Source: Streptomyces sp. CG1 (GTDB lineage: Bacteria; Actinomycetota; Actinomycetes; Streptomycetales; Streptomycetaceae). Taken from it: a stretch of 64,000 nucleotides of DNA. The position numbers were made by a program, and so were the translations under genes. Below, in pieces: positions 24,770 through 33,199 of the stretch. How positions within the stretch are numbered: the first letter of the stretch is position 1; each line of letters begins with the position of its first letter. The notes beneath the pieces were generated by a model. It was not told the origin of the DNA. It saw only the letters and a list, made by a program, of their open reading frames with translations, and made no database searches. The DNA lies in assembly GCF_041080625.1 (NCBI RefSeq), contig NZ_CP163518.1, positions 5,580,001 to 5,644,000 of the forward strand. The letters run 5' to 3'.

Positions 24770-24801
24770 GTGGCCCGGGAAGAGACGGATTCCCGGGCCA
24801 C
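24770..24801 (+). terminator. Intrinsic terminator after the pectinase
   Basis: GTGGCCCGGGAA (24770-24781) pairs perfectly with TTCCCGGGCCAC (24790-24801), a 12-bp stem with an 8-base loop, 30 bp past the stop. Confidence 0.8.
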
Positions 24802-24858
24802 CACGAGTACCAGTTGCATGGTTGCGTAATACGGCAAGCATCTGTCGACAATGGGCCC

Positions 24859-25635
24859 ATGACCACCCATGACACCCCCCGCCCCGGCCCCGAGCACTGG
24901 ACCGAGCTGCTGCATGTCCGCCTGGAACGGATCGAGGGTCTGCTCGCTCCAGCTGATCAGGCAACCGAGTCCGAGCGTCCCGCGTGGCAGCGGCGCACCC
25001 AGGGCGAGCAACGCTGGGCCGTGATGGCGGCGCTGCTGGTCGCCGTCTCGGTGCAGTGGGCGCTGCCGGAACGGCTCAGCATCCACCCGCACTGGCTGCT
25101 GCCCGCCCTGGAGCTGATCATGATGGCGGCGCTGTGGGTGGCCCATCCGCACCGGCGGATCGAGTACAGCTCCCGTCTGCCACGTGCGCTGGGCCTGCTG
25201 CTGGCCGCCGCGGTCAGCCTCGCCAACGGCTGGTCGGCCGTCATCCTCGTACGAGACCTGCTGCACGGCACCGAGGGCTCCAACGCCGTGGCCCTGCTGA
25301 CGGCCGGCGGCGGCATCTGGCTGACCAATGTCATCGCCTTCAGCCTCTGGTACTGGGAGTGGGACCGAGGCGGCCCGGTGGCCCGCGCCCTGGGCACGCA
25401 CCAGCACCCGGACTTCCTCTTCCCGCAGATGCAGCAGGAGGGCATCGCGCCCGAGGACTGGGAGCCGCAGTACATGGACTACCTCTACGTCGCCCTCACC
25501 AACGCCACGGCCTTCAGTCCCACGGACACCATGCCGCTGTCCCGCTGGGCGAAGCTGCTGATGTCCACACAGTCCACGATCTCGCTGCTGACCCTGGCGC
25601 TGATCGTGGCGCGCGCGGTCGGAGTCCTGCAGTGA
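24859..25635 (+). CDS. Uncharacterised integral membrane protein
   Basis: A 258-residue protein with a soluble N-terminal 50 residues and about five membrane helices (VMAALLVAVSVQWALP, LLPALELIMMAALWVA, LGLLLAAAVSLANGWSAVILV, LLTAGGGIWLTNVIAFSLWYW, LLTLALIVARAVGVLQ). The conserved-looking segment YLYVALTNATAFSPTDTMPLS sits before the last helix, as in small channel-like families such as DUF1345, but I cannot assign a family firmly. The ATG at 24859 follows the pectinase terminator, so it is a separate unit convergent with the phosphatase. Confidence 0.7.
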   Translation: MTTHDTPRPGPEHWTELLHVRLERIEGLLAPADQATESERPAWQRRTQGEQRWAVMAALLVAVSVQWALPERLSIHPHWLLPALELIMMAALWVAHPHRRIEYSSRLPRALGLLLAAAVSLANGWSAVILVRDLLHGTEGSNAVALLTAGGGIWLTNVIAFSLWYWEWDRGGPVARALGTHQHPDFLFPQMQQEGIAPEDWEPQYMDYLYVALTNATAFSPTDTMPLSRWAKLLMSTQSTISLLTLALIVARAVGVLQ

Positions 25636-25680
25636 GGCCGGCCGGGTGGAGGGGCGCGTCCGGCCGGCTCACCGGCCACT

Positions 25681-28455
25681 TCACAGAGCAGAGTCGTCCC
25701 ACTGGTCGAGGAGGTCTTCGACCGCCTCGGGACCCGGTTCCCGCTGTCCGTCGTGGAGTGCCTGTTCGCTCCAGATCACCTTGCCGCGTGCCGTGTAGCG
25801 GGTGCCCCAGCGCTCGGCGAACTGGCCCACCAGGAACAGGCCGCGCCCGCCCTCGTCGGTGAGGGCCGCCCGCCGCATGTGGGGGGAGGTGCTGCTGCCG
25901 TCGGAGACCTCGCAGATCAGGCAGCGGTCGTACAGCATGCGGACCCGGATGGGCTGGGAGCCGTAGCGGAGGGCATTGGTGATCAGCTCGCTGAGGATCA
26001 ACTCGGTGGCGTAACCGATGTCCTGCAGGCCCCAGGAGTCCAGGGTCCGTGCGCAGTCGGAGCGGACCGGGGCCACGGCCGCGGGATCGGACGGCACCTC
26101 CCATGTGGCGACCCGGTCGGAGGGCAGCAGGCGGGTTCTCGCCACGAGCAGCGCGATGTCGTCGTTCGGCCGTTCGGGCAGCAGCGCGCCGAGGACGTCC
26201 GCGCAGGTCTCCTCCGGCGTACGGTTCCCAGCGGCGGTGAGCGCGGCGCGAAGCTGCTCAAGGCCCGTGTCGATGTCCCGGTCACGGTCCTCCACCAGCC
26301 CGTCGGTGTACAGCACCAGCCGCGATCCCTCGGGCAGCACCAGGTGTGCGGCCTCGACCGGCAGGCTGCCGCCCAGGCCCAGGGGCGGGGCGACCGGCAC
26401 GTCGGGGAACGAGACAGTGCCGTCGGGCAGCACGACGGCAGGCCCGGGATGACCGGCCCGGGCCACGGCGACCCGTCCGGCGACCGGGTCGTAGACGGCG
26501 TACAGGCAGGTCGCTCCGGTGACGCCCGCGCCTGTCTCCCCGCTCGCCTCGTCGCTGTCGATACGGCTCACCAGCTCGTCCAGGCGGACCAGCAGCTCGT
26601 CCGGGGGCAGGTCGAGAGCGGAGAAGTTGTCCACGGCGGTGCGCAGCCGGCCCATGGTGGCCGCCGCGTGCAGCCCGTGTCCGACTACGTCACCGACGAC
26701 CAGCGCCACCCGGGCGCCCGGCAGCGGGATGACGTCGAACCAGTCCCCGCCCACCCCGGCCTGCGCGGGCAGATAGCGATACGCCACGTCGAGCGCGGTC
26801 TGCTCGGGGACGCCTCGCGGCAGCAGGCTGCGCTGCAGGGTGACGGCCGTGGTGTGCTCACGCGTGTAGCGACGGGCGTTGTCGATGGCGAGCGCGGCCC
26901 GGGCCACCAGCTCCTCGGCGACCGCCACGTCCTCCTCCTCGAAGGGCTCGGGCCGCTCGGAGCGCCAGAAGCTGGCCACGCCCATGAGGATGCCGCGGGC
27001 GCGCAGCGGGATCACCATCATCGAGTGGATGCCGTGGGCGATGATCCGGCGCGCGTTGACGGGATCCTCCTCCTGCCATCCGGTCAGCGCGGGGAGGTCC
27101 GCTTCGAGCACCGGTTCGCCGGTGCCGAACCCGATCGCCTGCGGGGTCTCGGCGCCGAAGTCGATGAGCTTGCCGACGGGGTACAGCGGATGGTCCTCGT
27201 GGATACCGGTGACGGCCGTACGGCGCATGATCGTGCCCTCGGGCTCTCCGCCCTGAAGGATCGAGTCGACCAGATCCACGCTGACGTAGTCGGCGAACCG
27301 GGGGACCGCGAACCGCGTCAGCTCCTCGGCGGTGCGGACGATGTCGAGTGCGGTCCCGACCCTGGTCGCGGCGTCGTAGAGCAGCCGCAACCGGTGCTCC
27401 GCCACAGCCGCCTTGCCGGTGACGGCCTCCAGCTCCGTGGTGTCGCGCAGCGTCACCATGCTGCCGGCGGGCCCGCCACCGGGCGCGGTCGGCCGCACGT
27501 TCACCGCCAGCAGACGTTCGCCGACCGCGTGCACCTCATCCGTCGCCGACCGCCCCGAGAGCAGCAGCTCCACGAGTACCGGTGCGAAGCCCAGCTCGGT
27601 GACCCGTTGCCCCTCCACGCCCTGGGGCAGGCCCAGCAGCCGACGCGACTCGTCGTTGGCGAGCACGAGCAGCCCGTCCTCGTCGACGATGAGCACGCCC
27701 TCCCGGGCCGCGTGCAGCACCGCGTCATGGTGGTCGTACATCCGCCGGAGCTCAGCCGGTTCCAGACCGCGCGTCTGCCGTCGCAGCCGCCGGCTCACCA
27801 GCGCCGATCCGCCCGCCACCAACAGCAGCGCGCCGCCGGCGGCGCCGAAGAGGAGCGGCAGCTGCCCGGCCACCCGCTGGTGCACGCTCCTGACCGTGAT
27901 GCCCACCGCCACCAGCCCGACGACCTTGCCGTGGCTGTCGAAGACGGGAACGGTCGAATCCACGGCCGGGCCCACGGGTGTGCCGAAGGTAGAGGTGTGG
28001 GGATGCCCGGCCAGCGCCTCGTCGAAGGTGCCGGTCACATGTTTGCCGATCAACCGCGGGTCGGGATGGGTCCACCGGTACCCGGCCGGGCTGAACGCGA
28101 CGATGTAGTCGACCCCCGATTTCCTGCGCGCCGCCTCCGCTCTCGGTTGCAGCAGCGCACTCGGGTCGGCGGACTTCATCGCGGCGAGCGTGCCCGGAGC
28201 GTTCGCGAAGGTCTCGGCGCCGACGAGAGAGCGTTCCCGCGCCTCCCGGACACTCGCCCCCTGGGCCTGCAGCACCAAGGCCGTCACCGCCGCCACGCCG
28301 AGCAGGATCAGGAGGACCAGCTGCAGCACGAACACCTGACCGGCGAGGCTGCGGACGCCCAACGGGGAGCGACGTCGTTGACCTGAGGCAGACGAGGGTC
28401 CCCCGGCGCCAGCGGGGTTTGCCCACACCTTGAACAGGCCAAAACGCCTCTTCAC
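25681..28455 (-). CDS. Membrane PP2C/SpoIIE-type phosphatase with sensor, PAS, GAF and ATPase domains
   Basis: A 924-residue signalling protein. Helix 1 (near 37-62) and helix 2 (near 200-220) flank an extracytoplasmic CitA/DcuS-like sensor (IVAFSPAGYRWTHPDPRLIGKHVTG, VDSTVPVFDSHGKVVGLVAVGI). Then follow a PAS domain (near 250-350), a GAF domain (near 365-540), the SpoIIE-like PP2C phosphatase (GGDWFDVIPLPG, VGDVVGHG, ARAGHPGPAVVLPDG, YTDGLVE) and a C-terminal HATPase anti-sigma-like module (ELITNALRYG, DEGGRGLFLV). Proteins of this design set anti-sigma or anti-anti-sigma phosphorylation in response to an external small molecule. No partner is adjacent. GTG start. Confidence 0.88.
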   Translation of the reverse strand: MKRRFGLFKVWANPAGAGGPSSASGQRRRSPLGVRSLAGQVFVLQLVLLILLGVAAVTALVLQAQGASVREARERSLVGAETFANAPGTLAAMKSADPSALLQPRAEAARRKSGVDYIVAFSPAGYRWTHPDPRLIGKHVTGTFDEALAGHPHTSTFGTPVGPAVDSTVPVFDSHGKVVGLVAVGITVRSVHQRVAGQLPLLFGAAGGALLLVAGGSALVSRRLRRQTRGLEPAELRRMYDHHDAVLHAAREGVLIVDEDGLLVLANDESRRLLGLPQGVEGQRVTELGFAPVLVELLLSGRSATDEVHAVGERLLAVNVRPTAPGGGPAGSMVTLRDTTELEAVTGKAAVAEHRLRLLYDAATRVGTALDIVRTAEELTRFAVPRFADYVSVDLVDSILQGGEPEGTIMRRTAVTGIHEDHPLYPVGKLIDFGAETPQAIGFGTGEPVLEADLPALTGWQEEDPVNARRIIAHGIHSMMVIPLRARGILMGVASFWRSERPEPFEEEDVAVAEELVARAALAIDNARRYTREHTTAVTLQRSLLPRGVPEQTALDVAYRYLPAQAGVGGDWFDVIPLPGARVALVVGDVVGHGLHAAATMGRLRTAVDNFSALDLPPDELLVRLDELVSRIDSDEASGETGAGVTGATCLYAVYDPVAGRVAVARAGHPGPAVVLPDGTVSFPDVPVAPPLGLGGSLPVEAAHLVLPEGSRLVLYTDGLVEDRDRDIDTGLEQLRAALTAAGNRTPEETCADVLGALLPERPNDDIALLVARTRLLPSDRVATWEVPSDPAAVAPVRSDCARTLDSWGLQDIGYATELILSELITNALRYGSQPIRVRMLYDRCLICEVSDGSSTSPHMRRAALTDEGGRGLFLVGQFAERWGTRYTARGKVIWSEQALHDGQREPGPEAVEDLLDQWDDSAL

Positions 28456-28845
28456 GATTCATTCTTAGCACCAGCCGCAACACCGGGCGAACAGCTGATT
28501 CGCTGCAGTCGGGGGGTGGCAGAGGGGCGCGCCGGAACCGGCGCGCAGAAACACCAAGTGCCCTGCTCCGCACCGTTCAGGGTCCTGTGCTTCGCGAACC
28601 GCGGCTTTACGCAAGCGAGTTCGCGCCGGGGCGCGATCGGAGTGGTTGTGGTTGTTCCCTCTTTTTCTGCGCAGCGTAACCCTCGCTCTCGAACAGCGCG
28701 AGTTCTCGGGAATTCTGAGGCCATCTGGCGCATGATCGAAGTGCGGTCGGCTTCGCGCGATTCGACGATGGCGCTGAAGGGCGGAGCGCGAAGCTTTTGA
28801 AAGCCGAGCACTCCGCTGAGTCATGCGTCAAAGAAAGAGAGAACC
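28456..28845. other. Long leader/intergenic region before the repeat-protein gene
   Basis: 390 bases without a convincing gene, less GC-rich than its surroundings (for example 28648-28672). It must contain the promoters of the divergent phosphatase and repeat-protein genes. AAAGAAAGAGAG just before 28846 is a purine-rich ribosome site. Confidence 0.45.
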
Positions 28846-29562
28846 ATGACGGCAACGACGGAGACCCCCACTCGAGAAAAGGCCGGGGTGGGCCAGGAAG
28901 AGCTGGGCGAGGAATCCGCCTTCGGACCGCTCCTGCTGGCCGCGCTGCTGGCGCGTCGTGAGGAGGGCGGTGAGGAGTCGATCATCGAGCATCCGCTTCT
29001 GCTCGCTGCGCTTGCGCGCCGCCGCGAGGAGGGCGGTGAGGAGTCGATCATCGAGCATCCGCTTCTCCTTGCTGCGCTTGCGCGCCGCCGTAAGGAGGGC
29101 GGTGAGGAGTCGATCATCGAGCATCCGCTTCTGCTCGCTGCGCTTGCGCGCCGCCGTAAGGAGGGCGGTGAGGAGTCGATCATCGAGCATCCGCTTCTCC
29201 TTGCTGCGCTCGCGCGCCGCCGTAAGGAGCGTGGCGAGGAGTCCATCATCGAGCACCCGCTGCTGCTGGCTGCGCTCATGCGCCGCCGTCGTGAGGAGCG
29301 CGGCGAGTCGATCATCGAGCACCCCCTCCTGCTGGCTGCGCTCATGCGCCGTCGTCGTGAGGAGGGCGGTGAGGAGTCGATCATCGAGCATCCGCTGCTG
29401 ATGGCTGCGCTCATGCGCCGTCGTCGTGAGGAGCGTGGTGAGGAGTCGATCACCGAGCATCCGCTGCTGATGGCTGCGCTCATGCGCCGTCGTCGTGAGG
29501 AGCGTGGTGAGGAGTCGATCATCGAGCACCCGCTGCTGCTCGCTGCGCTCATGCGGCGCTGA
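28846..29562 (+). CDS. Tandem-repeat protein of unknown function (about ten 22-23-residue repeats)
   Basis: 238 residues. After a 21-residue N-terminus the whole protein is about ten copies of one unit, EESIIEHPLLLAALARRR plus K/E-E-G/R-G. Copy 1 is degenerate (EESAFGPLLLAALLARREEGG). Copies 2-5 are 22 residues; copies 6, 8 and 9 are 23 because RRRKE becomes RRRREE, and copy 7 lacks one Glu. Each unit is predicted to be an acidic turn, a hydrophobic helix (HPLLLAALA/M) and a basic cluster, giving a strongly charged amphipathic solenoid or self-assembling filament. There is no signal peptide or Cys. A multi-core peptide precursor cut at RRR is an alternative. Family not recognised. Followed by a terminator and a second small gene. 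Confidence 0.75.
   Translation: MTATTETPTREKAGVGQEELGEESAFGPLLLAALLARREEGGEESIIEHPLLLAALARRREEGGEESIIEHPLLLAALARRRKEGGEESIIEHPLLLAALARRRKEGGEESIIEHPLLLAALARRRKERGEESIIEHPLLLAALMRRRREERGESIIEHPLLLAALMRRRREEGGEESIIEHPLLMAALMRRRREERGEESITEHPLLMAALMRRRREERGEESIIEHPLLLAALMRR
28909..29559 (+). repeat. In-frame 66/69-bp tandem repeats
   Basis: About ten head-to-tail units inside the coding sequence. Units 2-5 are 66 bp and nearly identical at DNA level, alternating between two synonymous versions (CTTCTGCTCGCT and CTTCTCCTTGCT). Units 6-10 are more diverged, with three at 69 bp. The alternation suggests recent amplification of a two-unit block. Confidence 0.9.
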
Positions 29563-29578
29563 AAGGAAACGGCGACAC

Positions 29579-29620
29579 CCTGCCCCCCGATCCTCGCAGT
29601 CGCCGGAATCGGGGGGCAGG
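29579..29620 (+). terminator. Intrinsic terminator after the repeat-protein gene
   Basis: CCTGCCCCCCGAT (29579-29591) pairs perfectly with ATCGGGGGGCAGG (29608-29620), a 13-bp stem with a 16-base loop, 16 bp past the stop. Confidence 0.8.
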
Positions 29621-29661
29621 TCCCATAGGGCAATCGAGACATGAGGACATGAGGAACGACA

Positions 29662-30057
29662 ATGGCAGCTGAGCCCGGCGGACAATCGGAACGGGATCCC
29701 TTGGAGACCTTCATCGACGAGATCTTCGATGAAATCGTGCGTGATGCCGGTATCCCCCATACCGGCATCGGCGTCAGGCATGGAAAGGACCCGCTGGCGG
29801 GAGCCCTGATGGAAGCGGCCGTGGCGGCTCTGTCCCAGCCGCCCTCCCGTTCCTCGGAACTGGAAAGGGTGCTCTTCGCGCAGACTCTCGCGACCGCACT
29901 GGCAGAAGCTCTCGCGCCCGCTCTGGCGGACGTGCTGGCCTTGGAGATCATGAAGGTGCTGACCCACCACGGGGACTCCCCCGCAGGCCCCGCTCATGAG
30001 CCCGTCGGTGAGCCCGGCCGGGGCCGCCGCACTCCCGCAGGCGGCGAACGTTCCTAG
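29662..30057 (+). CDS. Small acidic helical protein, possible partner of the repeat protein
   Basis: 131 residues, not recognised. The first half is acidic (DPLETFIDEIFDEIVRDAG). The centre is an Ala/Leu-rich amphipathic helix (LFAQTLATALAEALAPALADVLALEIMKVLTHH), and the tail is Pro/Gly/Arg-rich and probably disordered. It has no signal peptide. It starts 99 bp after the repeat-protein stop, beyond a terminator, with GAGGAAC before the ATG. Like the repeat protein it is dominated by hydrophobic Ala/Leu helices, so the two may interact or co-assemble (inference). Confidence 0.6.
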   Translation: MAAEPGGQSERDPLETFIDEIFDEIVRDAGIPHTGIGVRHGKDPLAGALMEAAVAALSQPPSRSSELERVLFAQTLATALAEALAPALADVLALEIMKVLTHHGDSPAGPAHEPVGEPGRGRRTPAGGERS

Positions 30058-30514
30058 GGACCGTGGCCCCGGTGCCCGCTCTGCTGCCCACCCCAGCCAC
30101 GGCGTACCCCCCTCCGGCGTCGGTCGGCCGGTCGCTGTGCGGGGTGGGCGGAAGTGGGAGGAGAACCGGTCGGGTCATCGCGTTTCGAGGCTGCACCGCC
30201 GTTCACCCCTTGGGCATGGCGGGAGGCTGCTTGTGCTTCCCGCCCCCCTGGCCGCCGTCTGCCCGGCTCTTCCCGGCCGTGTTGTCCGTGCCGCCGTCGC
30301 CGAGGCCACGTGATTGCAGGAGCGGCTGCAACTGATTCGGCGAGGGGGAGTTGCAACGATGGCGGACGTGCTGCGCACACCGCAGTCGTGTGAGGGACTG
30401 GATGGTTGCTGTCTTGAGCAGCTGCTGTGACAGATCGACCGCGCCGTCGCCGGCGAAGTCGAGGGCCGCGTCCACGCCGTCGGGTGCCGGTTGCCGTACG
30501 CGGTCGGCGAGTTT
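30058..30514. other. Intergenic region with an inverted repeat, no sure gene
   Basis: About 450 bases. A minus-strand frame (30203-30475) encodes DAALDFAGDGAVDLSQQLL, which looks protein-like at its start but becomes low-complexity and lacks a ribosome site; it may be a decayed gene. TGCAACT (30327-30333) and AGTTGCA (30349-30355) form an inverted repeat with a 15-base spacer, a possible operator or attenuator. Confidence 0.35.
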
Positions 30515-31342
30515 TCAGGCGCCCGCAGCCGTGACGACGGCGTCGGTGGCGAAGCCGAGGAGGAGGCCGAGGAGGATGCACCAGGTGGTGAGGGTCTTGA
30601 GACCGGTCTTGCGGGCGACCGCGAGGAGTTCGATGACGACGTAGAGGATCGAGCCTGCTGCGAGGCCGAGGAAGGCGATCGACAGGGTGTCGTTGACGAG
30701 GTGCTGGCCGACGAGCGTGCCGAGGAAGGTGGGGCCGCCGCCGATCAGGCCGAGCCACAACAGGCTGAGCCAGGAGGGGCGTTCGCCCGCAGCGGCCAGC
30801 GGGGCGACGATGCCGAAGCCCTCGGTGGCGTTGTGCAGGCCGAAGCCGATGATGAGCAGGACGGCGAGGGAGAGTTCGCCCTGGGCGGCGGAGTTGCCGA
30901 TGGCCAGGCCCTCGGCGAAGTTGTGCAGGCCGATGCCGGTGGCGATCATCAGGGCGAGTGACGCGGCCTGGCTGCGGGTCTTCGGCGCCAACTCGGCCGA
31001 GGCAGCGGCACCGGGTCCAGCGGGGTGTGCGGCGGCGACTCGGCGGCGGGCGATCCAGGCGTCGTAGTGCACGAGTCCGGCCAGCCCGATGGCCAGGCCG
31101 GCGGCCAGGGTGGCACCTCCGGAGGCGACCGTTCCCCACGCGTGTTTGCCCAGCGCCTCGTCGACGGGCTCCCAGGCGTGGGTCAGTACGTCCCAGACGA
31201 GGAAGATCAGGATGCCGATGGCCACGGCGTTCAGGCCGGCCCTGAGACGGGGGGTGGGGCTGCGGAGGCGGCCTAGGGGGAGGCCGAGGTAGATGGTGAA
31301 GCCTGCGATGGCGCCGAGCAGGACGATGTTGCCGCTGGACAT
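30515..31342 (-). CDS. ZIP family divalent metal transporter
   Basis: A 275-residue polytopic protein of the ZIP (ZupT/GufA-like) family, importing zinc, iron or manganese. The metal-site helices are clear: IGLHNFAEGLAIG and, one helix later, GLHNATEGFGIV. Eight hydrophobic segments and a short Ala/Pro-rich loop (AAAHPAGPGAAA) fit the family. The ATG at 31342 follows GGAG. A DtxR-type iron box centred 54 bp upstream suggests repression when iron is sufficient, so iron uptake is the likely role. Single-gene unit. Confidence 0.85.
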   Translation of the reverse strand: MSSGNIVLLGAIAGFTIYLGLPLGRLRSPTPRLRAGLNAVAIGILIFLVWDVLTHAWEPVDEALGKHAWGTVASGGATLAAGLAIGLAGLVHYDAWIARRRVAAAHPAGPGAAASAELAPKTRSQAASLALMIATGIGLHNFAEGLAIGNSAAQGELSLAVLLIIGFGLHNATEGFGIVAPLAAAGERPSWLSLLWLGLIGGGPTFLGTLVGQHLVNDTLSIAFLGLAAGSILYVVIELLAVARKTGLKTLTTWCILLGLLLGFATDAVVTAAGA

Positions 31343-31386
31343 GGGGGACTCCGGTCTGACGTGCACAGGAAGCGCACAAACGTAAG

Positions 31387-31405
31387 GCAGGCAAGGCTTA
31401 CCTAA
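31387..31405 (-). promoter_or_regulatory. DmdR/DtxR-type iron box
   Basis: On the minus strand the sequence is TTAGGTAAGCCTTGCCTGC. It matches 13 of 19 positions of the palindromic actinobacterial iron box TTAGGTTAGGCTAACCTAA and has one intact half-site, TTAGGTAAG. It sits 45 bp upstream of the ZIP start, where a repressor would block RNA polymerase. Confidence 0.6.
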
Positions 31406-31568
31406 CAAGCCCGTGGAGCCGGTCTTCGGGAAAGCTTGGCGAAGTCATTACTGGATGTACGGCGAGCCTTCTGGCGACCGCACAGCGGGTGATCTCCAGC
31501 CGGCCGAACCCGGAGGGCACCGGGCATTGCGGCCACGGCCCAGGGCTGACTCGCCCCTGTCGTACGAA

Positions 31569-31600
31569 AGAGCCCGCACCCATGAGCGGGTGCGGGCTCT
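31569..31600 (-). terminator. Intrinsic terminator of the LAHTG protein gene
   Basis: AGAGCCCGCACCC (31569-31581) pairs with GGGTGCGGGCTCT (31588-31600), a perfect 13-bp stem with a 6-base loop, 25 bp after the minus-strand stop at 31626. Confidence 0.8.
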
Positions 31601-31625
31601 CGGCTTGTTCGCGGGCTTTGCGGCA

Positions 31626-32642
31626 TCAGGCCGCGGCGCCGCCCGACTTGCGGCGCCGCACGACGAACACCGCGCCGGCGCCGACCACCACGGCCGCACC
31701 ACCGATACCGGCGATCAGCGGGAGCGCGGAGGAGGTACCCGTGTGGGCCAGCGAGCCCTTGCTCGCCGCGGTCGTGTCCGAGACCGGGACGACGTGGGAG
31801 GTGCCGTTCTTGGCCGGGGCCTTGGACGGCAGCGGGGCCTCGCCGCCGGTCTGCGGGACCGGGCTGGAGCCGGTGGTCCTGGTGCCCGGCTTGACGATGT
31901 CGATCTTGTAGGCGGCGAAGCCCGTCGCCTCGCAGTTGTTCTTCGTGTCCGGGTAGACGCCCAGGCCGATGGTGAGGGCCTTGCCGACCGGAGCCTTGGC
32001 GGTGACGTTCAGCCGGAAGCCGAGGTCGACCGCGGAGTTGCCGGGCAGGTCACCCGGGCCCAGGGAGCCGAAGGAGTACGTGCCGTCGTCCGTGACGTCG
32101 AACCACTGCTTCGCGTCCGGGTCGTACGCCTGGAGCACGACCTGCTTGAGCGTGAACGGGTTGTCGCCGTTCAACGGGCCGACGCCCGCGGCGAGCGTGA
32201 TGTCCTTGATGGCGTCCTTCGACGGGTTGGACACCGTCATCTTGAACGGGTGCCAGCCGCTGCCCTTCACGACCTTGCCGGGCAGGCCGCTCAGCGTCAT
32301 CCGGAGAGTGGCCTTGTAGTGCGGGTTCTGGTCCTCGCAGAAGCCGAGGTCGGTGGGTTCTGCGGTGGGCGTGCCGGTCGGTACGGCGGAGGCGGAGGCG
32401 ACCGGGGCCCCGTCGGTGGGCGCGCTCGGGGCGGCGGAGCCCGTGGCGTTCGCGGTCGCGGTGGCCGTGGCGCCGGAGGAGGAGGTGTCCGCGGGCGCGG
32501 CGGAGGCGGAGACGCCGGCGCTCGCGGTGGGGGTGGCCGAGGCCGAGCCGTCATCGGCGTAGGCCACGGTTGCCATCGTCAGCGCGGCAGGGGCGACAGC
32601 GGCGGTCGTCGCGACCGCCACAAGGGCACGGCGAAGCTTCAT
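31626..32642 (-). CDS. LAHTG sortase-anchored surface protein
   Basis: A 338-residue exported protein. It has a signal peptide (KLRRALVAVATTAAVAPAALTMATVAYA), a long Ala/Ser/Thr/Pro wall-spanning linker (to about residue 95), and a beta-sandwich-like domain (about 100-250: CEDQNPHYKATLRMTLSGLPG ... GPGDLPGNSAVDLGFRLNV). A second linker leads to the sorting signal LAHTG, a hydrophobic helix and the RRRKSGG tail. LAxTG is the motif used by class E sortases of Streptomyces, so it should be linked to the cell wall. The start at 32642 has AGAAGAGG upstream. Ligand unknown. No sortase gene lies in the window. Confidence 0.82.
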   Translation of the reverse strand: MKLRRALVAVATTAAVAPAALTMATVAYADDGSASATPTASAGVSASAAPADTSSSGATATATANATGSAAPSAPTDGAPVASASAVPTGTPTAEPTDLGFCEDQNPHYKATLRMTLSGLPGKVVKGSGWHPFKMTVSNPSKDAIKDITLAAGVGPLNGDNPFTLKQVVLQAYDPDAKQWFDVTDDGTYSFGSLGPGDLPGNSAVDLGFRLNVTAKAPVGKALTIGLGVYPDTKNNCEATGFAAYKIDIVKPGTRTTGSSPVPQTGGEAPLPSKAPAKNGTSHVVPVSDTTAASKGSLAHTGTSSALPLIAGIGGAAVVVGAGAVFVVRRRKSGGAAA

Positions 32643-33199
32643 GAGACCTCTTCTGGGCAACAAAAGAAAACCGAGAGGCCGTAGCGGTGGTGGGGGCACG
32701 CGGTGCGGCAGGCGCTGATCTTAAGGCGGCTCGAAGGGAACGCTCGGGCGCTCCTGTCAGCGGATGGATCCAGCCACGGCCCAGTCGGTAACCGCAGACC
32801 ATAACGAAAGGTGCAGTTGCTCTCGGCTCCGCGATTTCTCCGTGAGGAACGTCACGTCCGCTCCGGGGACGACCTCGAAAGGTCCTCCTTGGAGGGGGAC
32901 TTGTCGACTGCATCCGGTCGAACTGTCACCCTCGCTGGTCAAGTGATGGTCGCGCCGGTCGACTGATGGCCGAGCCGGTCAAGTGATGGTCGGGTCGACT
33001 TTCGGCCATGGCCTGCCCACGAACGACGCAAGAACCACTCAGGAAGGGCAAAGGAACGTCCCTGCTTCAATCTTCATCTTGTTGACGTGACCCCGACACC
33101 CGTACGTTCTGCGCGGCCATGGCGCACACCCTGCGCCGAGGCTGTACCGCGCACCCCCCACAGCCCTTCCCGGTACACCCACCATGTGGAGGACGTACG
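32643..33199. other. 557-bp divergent intergenic region
   Basis: It separates the sortase substrate from the S53 peptidase. It holds an AT-richer patch around 32795-32850, three 20-bp tandem repeats (32937-32996) and GTGGAGGA at 33186-33193 as the peptidase ribosome site. I see no gene. Confidence 0.5.
32937..32996. repeat. Three 20-bp tandem repeats
   Basis: Three head-to-tail units: GGTCAAGTGATGGTCGCGCC, GGTCGACTGATGGCCGAGCC and GGTCAAGTGATGGTCGGGTC. They share GGTC-N2-STGATGGYCG. The 20-bp period is close to two helical turns, which fits repeated protein binding on one DNA face, about 200-260 bp upstream of the peptidase gene. Confidence 0.7.

Noticed and set aside
28909..29559. CRISPR array
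   Set aside because: The repeats are contiguous, in frame and coding, without unique spacers of constant size.
30203..30475. A 90-residue gene on the minus strand
   Set aside because: The start looks protein-like, but there is no ribosome site and the second half is low-complexity.
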